24,877 nucleotides of DNA from a virus. Below the pieces are notes generated by a model. The model saw only the letters and a list, made by a program, of their open reading frames with translations, searched no databases and was not told the origin of the DNA. Each line of letters opens with the position of its first letter. Position 1 is the stretch's first letter. The position numbers were made by a program, and so were the translations under genes. Below are positions 14,758 to 21,927 of the stretch, one piece after another. Location of the stretch: IMG/VR virus record IMGVR_UViG_3300013131_000234, positions 1-24,877 of that record, one strand, 5' to 3'.

Positions 14758-14890
14758 AAAAGGTCAGCTCGACGAAATATTATATTTGGTTAAAAGAGGT
14801 TTTTCCTACGGGGATGTTCTCTCTATGCCCGTCTTCATAAGAAGGTACTATGTTAATTATTTACTTGAATTGGAAAACGGACCAAAATAG
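14729..14890 (+). CDS. +1-frame extension of the gp26-like gene (probable frameshift product)
   Basis: A 53-codon open frame, one base ahead of the gp26-like frame, from after a TAG (14726-14728) to TAG 14888-14890. It has no ATG or GTG before codon 33 (ATG 14825); only a weak TTG at 14786 precedes that. The peptide FFALSTDYKKGQLDEILYLV then KRGFSYGDVLSMPVFIRRYY looks like real protein. The pattern of a hydrophobic helix, F-Y-G-V, MPV-RR-YY resembles the small second frame often found beside phage tail chaperone genes. The overlap contains TTT TTT CGC C: tRNA-Phe moving from TTT to TTC in the +1 direction, before a CGC codon, would join residues 1-243 to 50 new ones (about 293 in total). A separate small gene, a decayed gene end or an assembly error are the alternatives. 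Confidence 0.6.
   Translation, partial: SFFALSTDYKKGQLDEILYLVKRGFSYGDVLSMPVFIRRYYVNYLLELENGPK
14731..14740 (+). other. candidate +1 ribosomal frameshift site TTT TTT CGC C
   Basis: In the zero frame the codons are GAG TTT TTT CGC CCT. A +1 move at the second TTT re-pairs on TTC, the better match for the usual tRNA-Phe anticodon GAA, and the waiting codon CGC is likely rare in this AT-rich genome. After the move the next codon is GCC and the frame stays open to 14890. Confidence 0.5.
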
Positions 14891-14898
14891 TATTTATA
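14891..14898 (+). promoter_or_regulatory. TATTTATA motif 3 bases before the tape-measure gene
   Basis: Exact octamer starting at the base after the TAG of the +1-frame extension and ending 3 bases before ATG 14902. Confidence 0.45.
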
Positions 14899-14901
14899 GA
14901 T

Positions 14902-16812
14902 ATGCCACGTAAGTTATCAGATAGTGTTATTAGAAACCTTTTAGGTCAGAGGGGGAATGACGACCCAACTAATTTTGGAAACGCAATAAGAATGGGCGGA
15001 GGAAGTGATGATGATGTTGCTTATGGTACAACTTTATTTAATCAAAGATTTGGAAATCAAGGAGGTGGTAACACAGGAGGTGGAAGTAATAGTGGCGGAG
15101 GAAGTGGGGGAAGTGGCGGACCAAATACATTTCAAAAGGTCACTGGAAGTCTTTTAGAAGTTGGTGCAGGATTAATTTCAACACAAGAGTCAATAGGTTA
15201 TATGCCTGCATTCTCAAAAGAGTATATAAAAATGTCCGATGCAATTAAGGGCATGTTAGATAGTGGTGGAAATTTAAAAGGTATTGGAGATTTATTAAAA
15301 CAAGTATTAACCACGGCTCGGGGTCAAATTGAATTATATTATACACAACAAACCGAATTACTACACCAAGTAAATGAACAAGCGGGATTAACAGGACAAT
15401 TTTCAAAAGATTTTAGAAAAGAATTAACCGAAACGAATCCGCAATTATTAAGAATTGGAATTGGATTTGAAGAACTTGCAAATAGTGCAGTAAAAGTTGT
15501 CGAACAAAGTGGAAAATTTACTGCTTTAAGTAGGGAAACATGGAAAGAAGCGGGATACGCAGCAAAAGCATATGTTGGACAATTAAGTGACTTAGTTCAA
15601 ATGTATCCTGCATTCGAAAAAATTGGATTAGGAGCATCTGATTCAGCAAAAGAAATTACAAAGGCGGGTCAAAGGTCTATTGAGTTGGGACTACAATCAC
15701 AAAAAGTAACAAAAGAACTTAGTACCAATCTTGGTAAATTGAATGAATATGGTTTCAAAAATGGAGTACAGGGACTTTCTGAGATGGTAAGAAAATCAAT
15801 AGAGTTTAGAATGAATATGGATTCAGTAACAAAAATTGCAGATAAAGTATTCAATCCAGAGGGAGCTATTGATTTGGCAGCAAATCTACAAGCAATTGGT
15901 GGTGCTATTGGTGATTTTAATGACCCATTAAAAATGATGTACATGGCAACAAATAACGTCGAAGGTTTACAAGACGCGTTAATTGGTGCTGCGGGGGGAT
16001 TGGCAACTTATAACAAAGAACAAAGTAGATTTGAAGTAACAGGAGTCAATCTTAGAAAATCAAAGGCGATGGCGGATGAATTAGGAATGTCAATGCAAGA
16101 ACTTAACAACATTGCAATTGCTGCGGCTGAAAGAAGTGCCGCATCCGCTGAGTTAATGGCTAGTGGTTTAAAGTTAGATGAAGACCAAAAAAGATTCATA
16201 ACTAACATCGCCACAATGAAAGATGGTAAAATGACCATTGCTCTTCAAAGTGATGAATTAAGACAAGCGTTTGGTGCAAGTGAAATTGCACTTGATAATT
16301 TGACAGAAGACCAAGCAAAACAATTAATGAAATACCAAGAGGAGTTTAAAAAATTAACTCCTGAAGATATTGTTAGAAAGCAAGCAACAGACATTGAAAA
16401 CATTTCAAGAGACATGAATTTTGTTGCCGCATTACTGAGACAAGAGTTTGCAAAGACTGGGTCATCAATTGCGAAACAACTTGGATATGACCCCGCATCA
16501 ATTGCTGAACAAACAAAAAAGTTAGCTGACGAATGGGGACCAAATATAAAAGGTGCAGGTCAATACCTAAAAGGAAAAATCGAAGGAGATGGTGCATCTA
16601 AAAAAGTAGAGGAAGCGTTAAAGGAAAATAAAAATACACAAGGAGGTTCACAACAAACTTCTCAAAAATCTGAGGTTAATGTTAATTTCAAAACAAACGA
16701 TAGATTACAAGACGATATCTATAGGAACTTCTTTAACAATCCAGATACAAAACAGAACATAGCCGCAGCTGCATTCCCAAGTAGGGAATATGATAGTCCT
16801 CAAATGGCTTAA
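14902..16812 (+). CDS. probable tail tape measure / baseplate hub protein (gp29 position)
   Basis: A 636-residue protein, mostly predicted alpha-helical, rich in Ala, Lys, Glu and Gln. Parts in order: a charged N terminus; a Gly/Ser linker (about residues 54-74, GGGNTGGGSNSGGGSGGSGG); long helical stretches from about 85 to 570 with amphipathic Ala-rich segments; and a polar C-terminal tail (TQGGSQQTSQKSEVNVNF) ending in YDSPQMA. No strong membrane segment, lysozyme or peptidase motif is seen. Size is close to T4 gp29 (590), the T4 tape measure. It follows the gp26-like chaperone candidate and precedes large baseplate genes, the normal place for a tape measure. Such proteins fill the tube and set its length. 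No family motif proves it; a helical baseplate hub component is the alternative. A TATTTATA motif lies 3 bases before the start. Confidence 0.58.
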   Translation: MPRKLSDSVIRNLLGQRGNDDPTNFGNAIRMGGGSDDDVAYGTTLFNQRFGNQGGGNTGGGSNSGGGSGGSGGPNTFQKVTGSLLEVGAGLISTQESIGYMPAFSKEYIKMSDAIKGMLDSGGNLKGIGDLLKQVLTTARGQIELYYTQQTELLHQVNEQAGLTGQFSKDFRKELTETNPQLLRIGIGFEELANSAVKVVEQSGKFTALSRETWKEAGYAAKAYVGQLSDLVQMYPAFEKIGLGASDSAKEITKAGQRSIELGLQSQKVTKELSTNLGKLNEYGFKNGVQGLSEMVRKSIEFRMNMDSVTKIADKVFNPEGAIDLAANLQAIGGAIGDFNDPLKMMYMATNNVEGLQDALIGAAGGLATYNKEQSRFEVTGVNLRKSKAMADELGMSMQELNNIAIAAAERSAASAELMASGLKLDEDQKRFITNIATMKDGKMTIALQSDELRQAFGASEIALDNLTEDQAKQLMKYQEEFKKLTPEDIVRKQATDIENISRDMNFVAALLRQEFAKTGSSIAKQLGYDPASIAEQTKKLADEWGPNIKGAGQYLKGKIEGDGASKKVEEALKENKNTQGGSQQTSQKSEVNVNFKTNDRLQDDIYRNFFNNPDTKQNIAAAAFPSREYDSPQMA

Positions 16813-16829
16813 TAAAAATGATATAAATC

Positions 16830-16837
16830 TATTTATA
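16830..16837 (+). promoter_or_regulatory. TATTTATA motif upstream of the baseplate operon
   Basis: Exact octamer followed by TAGAAAA, 13 bases before ATG 16851. It would serve the three genes from 16851 to beyond the window end, which overlap or nearly touch and have no internal gap. Confidence 0.5.
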
Positions 16838-16850
16838 TAGAAAATAATAA

Positions 16851-19800
16851 ATGCCGACTTATTTAGATTTTAACACAACCGCATCATTTAGAAATTTTTT
16901 GATTTCTAAAACACTTCAAAGACCGGGAGGACCTCAAACCTTTACAAGTTCAAACTATGCGGTTCAAAATTTAAATGCTTATTCAAACGTTGACCCGGGT
17001 GACGTTAAAACAGGATGGGCGGCAGCATATGGTAATAGTTTTGGATTAAACTTATTCCAAGCAGATGTCTTTAAAGAAATAACATCCTTATCAAATCTTA
17101 ATTTACAGGTCGGTAATAATGGAATTATATATTCAGGATACATAAATTCTTTTACTCCTGTAACAAATCCAAATCTCGTCGGTATAATGACAGGTCAAAA
17201 CTTTGATACCGATTCAAGATTAATGAGATTTGCAACACAAAATATTCGAGATAATAAACAAGGACCTGTAAGAGCAAGAATTGCTCAAAATTTAGCAGCA
17301 GCAAGTTTAGGTAGAATTAGATTGTTAGACGCATTACAGGGTAATTTAGCAACTGCAATTAATTTAGTTACAGGTAGAGAACCTTTAATTGAGAAAAATT
17401 ATAAGATAACTGTTGCAAAAACTTTACCTGGCAAAGCAATAGATTTTTTACAAACAGTTGCGGGTGTTGAGTTTCCATTTAGTGAGATACCGGGAGATTA
17501 TTTAACTAATCCACGCAACCCAATAGAAAATAGACCGGTACCAAGAACGGAAGGGGGTGCAATTTTACAAGATGTAACAGGTGCATTAGGTTCACTAATT
17601 GGTATTAGAAGACGACCAAAACTATCAAGAAAACCATCAGACCTTATGATTGAATATATGGGTGATGGTCAGAAACAAAAATTATACGATAACATTTCTT
17701 TTTCAAAATATGCACCGAATTATACAACATCTGCGAGGTCACAACAATCATCCAAGTTATTCAACTTTGTAAATAATGTGGCTCAAGGTGTAAAGACAGT
17801 ATTAGGTGTTGAAGCACCGAGAGGTGAGGCATACATTGGTGATGATAGAAGTGAAGATGTAAAATATACAATGTCCGATTTTAACGGAAACATTGTTAAG
17901 AGTAACTATTATCTAAGTCTAATGTATGACCCTGTTGCTGCTGAGTTATTTGAAAGAAGAAAAAATATTACTGAAGGGGGTACCATAGGAGGTAAACTTA
18001 CATGGATTAGTAGAAACTCAAGAAATGAATTAGGTTTACACAATGATGAATGGGCTCAAGAAGGTACAAGTCTTAAAGACTCGTTATCAACAAAATATGG
18101 GTTTAGAGAAGATTCAATATTAGGAAAAACACAAGAGATATTAAACTCAATGCCTAAAGATGGGTTGGTATCGAGAACACACGTTGGTAATAGTATTGAC
18201 CAAACAAGTAGAATCTTTAGAGAAGGTGAGACTATGTTGTCGAGAGGTTCTGCAATTCAATACGTCGATAAATTTACAAACGAAACAACAGGGGTTGAAT
18301 ATTGTAGAGTATGGACTAAGGATAGGGCATATATGAACTATTCGGACACTATGAAAAGAACAGGTAACATCCGTAAGTTCGATGATAGTGTTATGTCTAC
18401 TCCTTGGAACCTCAACATTGCACCAATGTCAAATGGTGACAGAGAATTTGAAGGTGTTTCAACAAACATTTTTAAAAAGGGTGATGGATTTTATGCTAAG
18501 AAATACATGTTCTCAATTGAGAATCTTGCATGGAAAACATCAAACATGCCAGGATTTACATATAACGATTTACCATATTGTGAAAGAGGTCCAAATGGGG
18601 GACGTGTAATGTGGTTCCCACCATATGATTTAAAAATTAGTGAGAACAACTCAGCTAGATGGCAAGACAATACGTTTTTAGGTAGACCCGAACCAATTTA
18701 TACATACCAAGATACATCAAGAACAGGACAATTATCTTTTAAAGTTGTAGTTGACCACCCAAGTGTTTTAAACTTATTAGTTAGAGAACACTTTAGAAAC
18801 ATGAGTGATGAAGAAGCGGAAAACTACATTAATGCTTTTTTTGCTGGTTGTGAAGAATTAGATTTTTATTCTTTAATTAGAAGATATTCATACCTTGATG
18901 GAGATGATATTAAATTAATTAAGGCATATCTTGAAAAGGCAAAAGACCCTGAGGTAATAAAAACATTTAGTACAAATACAACACCTGTCGAGGTTACTCA
19001 ACAAACAAATAACAATGAAGGTGGTGGAGGAAAACCCGAAAAACTCGGTTCATTTGATTTAAAATATGATAATGATTATCCGGGTCCAAAAACGACTCAG
19101 ATAAAAGTTGACACTCCGTATAGTTCATTATTTACTAATTTTTATAATAAAAAAACAACACACTCTAATCGTTTAGAAACTGATTTAAGAAGTTTCACGG
19201 GAATCACTCAAACAACCCAAGTAAAAAAAGAAATTGGTTATGTTTTTGGAAGCGGCGGTGCAACTATTGATAACACATCAGTTTTAGCAAAAAGGGATGA
19301 ACTAATTGCTGCATTTGATAAAGCTAAGGAACAATTTGAATCATATACAGGTAAAACAGAACAATTAAAAACAAAACTAAAAGAGAGTAATAAAGTTCAA
19401 AAAATATTACTTAAAGTCGAGTCTTCATGTTCTTCAGTTGCGAGTGAATTATATAACGAAAAACTGGCATTAAGAAGAAGCTCAAGTATCATAAAAGATT
19501 TTTTTGAAAGAATCAGTAATGGTGCAAAACCAGAATTACAATGGATTAGTGATATAAAAGAGTCACTCACAAAAGACGGAGGTGAGTTCGATAAGGTGGT
19601 TATTCAAAAAGGTCAAACAATTAAAATTGTTAAAGAATACAAATTAGCCGATTTTGGTTATAAAGACAACCCCGGTAAACTTGTTGTCATGAGTATAAAT
19701 TGGGGTGAAAAATTCACAGGTCCAAAACCTGATGACCAATGTAATGGAAAAGAATTTGAAACTGTTAAGGGTTTAAAAATTAATGCACCAATAGCGTTTG

Positions 19801-21599
19801 GTTGTAGACAATCAAGAGTGGATGTTGATTACACAGAAAATCCGGAACCACCAAAACCACAACCAACACCTACACCAGTTACAAGTATTGAACCGGGTAA
19901 AGATGTAATTATATCATCACCCACTAAAAAACCAGCTATTGACCCATTAAAGAGAATCATAATGAAAACACTTTCCGAGTGTTATTACTTCAAGAAACTT
20001 GAGGAAGATTCTCCTATTGCATTTAAATCTTTAAAAGAAAAATTAAAATATTTCCATCCAGGTTTCCACTCAACAACACCCGAAGGATTGAACGCACGTT
20101 TAACTTTTATGTTACAATGTATAAGACCCGGAGATACTATCCCAATTAAAGGAATATCAGATGATTCAGACCTAAATGCAAGAAACACCACATTTGGTCC
20201 ACCACCTGTTTGTGTTTTGAGAATTGGGGATTTTTATCATTCTAAAATTATTATCCGTGATGTGAATATATCCTATGATGATTCTCCATGGGATTTAAAT
20301 CCTGAGGGTATTGGGGTACAACCTATGATTGCAACAATACAATGTCAAATCACATTTATTGGTGGACAAGGATTATCTAAACCTGTTGAAAGATTACAAA
20401 ACGCCTTATCGTCTAACTTCTTTGCTAACACAGAAATGTATGATGAAAGGTCAATTTCAACTAATGAAACAATTGGTGGTGTTAAAGCTGAAAAATTCAC
20501 AAAAGAATTCTTAGAGTCGCTATTGAAAGCATCATCCACACCACCAAGTACACAATCTCAGAACACAAATAAAATTAAAGAAGGTGTTTATGTTGGGGCA
20601 TTAAATAGTGGAAAATTAGACTATTCAAAATTAGTTGATGAGGTATTCACAAATACTAAGGCATATTTTGATTCATATGAAAAAACGTACAACTCTTTAA
20701 TACCGAAATATGGTAATGAGATTGGTAAACTATTATTCGAACCAACATATAGGTCAGTACATCAATACGATGTGTTTACAACTACGAGTACGTCACCCGG
20801 TAAAACAATTTCTATATTAGGTCAATATAAACCAACAAAAGAATTAGCAGTTTTAAAAAGAGGATTACTGAGTGGATTAATTACACAAATGGAATCAACA
20901 GATTTATCAACCATGTTAAATTTAGATAGTGAATTAACCCCACCTAAGATTACAAAGTCAAACGAATTTATAACTCCAGTTATACGAAAACATATTGAAG
21001 ATACTATCAATGCACTTGTTGAAAAAAATCCAATGGAAGATTTGGAAAAAACAAGAAATTCATTAGTAAAGTCATTAGACAATGTGAATTTTATAGTTAA
21101 ATTAGGTAAGGATGTAAAAGTTTCGGGTGAAACGGCAACAACCGCAACATTATCTGGTTTCACATATAATATGTTATACGAACAATACGAAAGTTGTATT
21201 GACTATATTCAAAAAAACAATTCTAAATTATATAGTGATTTAACCACATCAATTAATTTCTTTGGTCCGACATTCTCAAGTACCGATTTTGAAAAGATAA
21301 TGAAAGTTATTTTGGTAGATGCGGTGGATTTGATAGTTAAATCATATGAAAAGGATGAATCTATTTTTCCTAAAAATCTTAGAAAAAAGATAAGAGACAA
21401 AATAGAAAAATTTGTTGATAAACCAAAAGAGAAGAAGTTTAAGTTTAGTAAATCACCTGAAAGAAAAAATAAAAAACCACTATCCTTTGCGATTACTGAA
21501 GCTCCCGAAACTAACTCAACTATAATTGAGGAAGCAAAAAAAGTTCATTCAGATAATTTACCGATTGGAAGTAAATTAAACTACTATAAAGTTACATAA
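16851..21599 (+). CDS. giant baseplate protein with tail-tube-initiator-like segments
   Basis: A 1582-residue protein. Residues 587-620 (MWFPPYDLKISENN...GRPEPIYTYQDTSRTGQLSF) show the FxPY...W...GRxEPxYxY...R pattern. I associate this with myophage baseplate proteins near the tube start (gp48/gp54-like or LysM-linked baseplate proteins). Around 813-860 there is a Lys/Glu coiled-coil-like stretch, and around 997-1015 a Pro/Thr linker (PEPPKPQPTPTP). Residues about 1121-1200 hold a second conserved-looking block: VLRIGDFYHS, SYDDSPWDLNPEGIGVQPM, ITFIGGQGLSKPVERLQNAL and NTEMYDER. The C terminus is Lys-rich (KEKKFKFSKSPERKNKK). It appears to combine several baseplate modules that T4 keeps on separate proteins. 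The exact position (hub, wedge or tube cap) cannot be read from the sequence. The gp53-like gene begins one base after its stop. Confidence 0.65.
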   Translation: MPTYLDFNTTASFRNFLISKTLQRPGGPQTFTSSNYAVQNLNAYSNVDPGDVKTGWAAAYGNSFGLNLFQADVFKEITSLSNLNLQVGNNGIIYSGYINSFTPVTNPNLVGIMTGQNFDTDSRLMRFATQNIRDNKQGPVRARIAQNLAAASLGRIRLLDALQGNLATAINLVTGREPLIEKNYKITVAKTLPGKAIDFLQTVAGVEFPFSEIPGDYLTNPRNPIENRPVPRTEGGAILQDVTGALGSLIGIRRRPKLSRKPSDLMIEYMGDGQKQKLYDNISFSKYAPNYTTSARSQQSSKLFNFVNNVAQGVKTVLGVEAPRGEAYIGDDRSEDVKYTMSDFNGNIVKSNYYLSLMYDPVAAELFERRKNITEGGTIGGKLTWISRNSRNELGLHNDEWAQEGTSLKDSLSTKYGFREDSILGKTQEILNSMPKDGLVSRTHVGNSIDQTSRIFREGETMLSRGSAIQYVDKFTNETTGVEYCRVWTKDRAYMNYSDTMKRTGNIRKFDDSVMSTPWNLNIAPMSNGDREFEGVSTNIFKKGDGFYAKKYMFSIENLAWKTSNMPGFTYNDLPYCERGPNGGRVMWFPPYDLKISENNSARWQDNTFLGRPEPIYTYQDTSRTGQLSFKVVVDHPSVLNLLVREHFRNMSDEEAENYINAFFAGCEELDFYSLIRRYSYLDGDDIKLIKAYLEKAKDPEVIKTFSTNTTPVEVTQQTNNNEGGGGKPEKLGSFDLKYDNDYPGPKTTQIKVDTPYSSLFTNFYNKKTTHSNRLETDLRSFTGITQTTQVKKEIGYVFGSGGATIDNTSVLAKRDELIAAFDKAKEQFESYTGKTEQLKTKLKESNKVQKILLKVESSCSSVASELYNEKLALRRSSSIIKDFFERISNGAKPELQWISDIKESLTKDGGEFDKVVIQKGQTIKIVKEYKLADFGYKDNPGKLVVMSINWGEKFTGPKPDDQCNGKEFETVKGLKINAPIAFGCRQSRVDVDYTENPEPPKPQPTPTPVTSIEPGKDVIISSPTKKPAIDPLKRIIMKTLSECYYFKKLEEDSPIAFKSLKEKLKYFHPGFHSTTPEGLNARLTFMLQCIRPGDTIPIKGISDDSDLNARNTTFGPPPVCVLRIGDFYHSKIIIRDVNISYDDSPWDLNPEGIGVQPMIATIQCQITFIGGQGLSKPVERLQNALSSNFFANTEMYDERSISTNETIGGVKAEKFTKEFLESLLKASSTPPSTQSQNTNKIKEGVYVGALNSGKLDYSKLVDEVFTNTKAYFDSYEKTYNSLIPKYGNEIGKLLFEPTYRSVHQYDVFTTTSTSPGKTISILGQYKPTKELAVLKRGLLSGLITQMESTDLSTMLNLDSELTPPKITKSNEFITPVIRKHIEDTINALVEKNPMEDLEKTRNSLVKSLDNVNFIVKLGKDVKVSGETATTATLSGFTYNMLYEQYESCIDYIQKNNSKLYSDLTTSINFFGPTFSSTDFEKIMKVILVDAVDLIVKSYEKDESIFPKNLRKKIRDKIEKFVDKPKEKKFKFSKSPERKNKKPLSFAITEAPETNSTIIEEAKKVHSDNLPIGSKLNYYKVT

Positions 21600-21600
21600 A

Positions 21601-21927
21601 ATGGCAAGAGAATATTTTGATAGATATCAGTTCTTTATTGAGAGTGGTGAATTTGGGATAGTTCCCGGTATAGAAGTACCAATTAAGACTACCGACAAAT
21701 ACATTTATTTCAAAAGAGGAAAAGACAGGATGGATAAACTATCTCAGGATTATTATGGTACACCAGTTTTCGGTTGGATAATACTAATGGCAAACCCTCT
21801 ACTTGGTAGTGTTGAATTTGAAATACCAAATAATGCGTTATTAAGAATACCATTTCCATTGACAACCTCTTTACAAGATTATAAAAGAGGCGTAGAATTG
21901 TATAACTTATATTATGGGGAACAGTGA
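21601..21927 (+). CDS. gp53: baseplate wedge protein, T4 gp53-like (LysM-type fold)
   Basis: A 108-residue protein, about half the length of T4 gp53 (196). The core FKRGKDRMDKLSQDYYGTPV followed by FGWIILMANPLLG and IPNNALLRIPFPL carries the gp53/LysM-type signature: a D-LS--YYG helix, a W-I helix with N, and a final IP---LRIP strand. In T4, gp53 clamps neighbouring wedges together when the baseplate closes. The N-terminal 30 residues (YFDRYQFFIESGEFG) include a FF-x-ESG-F start often seen in short relatives. It starts one base after the giant baseplate gene and overlaps the next start by 14 bases, so the three are translationally linked. Confidence 0.8.
   Translation: MAREYFDRYQFFIESGEFGIVPGIEVPIKTTDKYIYFKRGKDRMDKLSQDYYGTPVFGWIILMANPLLGSVEFEIPNNALLRIPFPLTTSLQDYKRGVELYNLYYGEQ

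Noticed and set aside
18382-18609. 75-codon plus-strand open frame within the giant baseplate gene
   Set aside because: It is a shifted frame inside a long, well-supported coding sequence and has no recognisable protein features.
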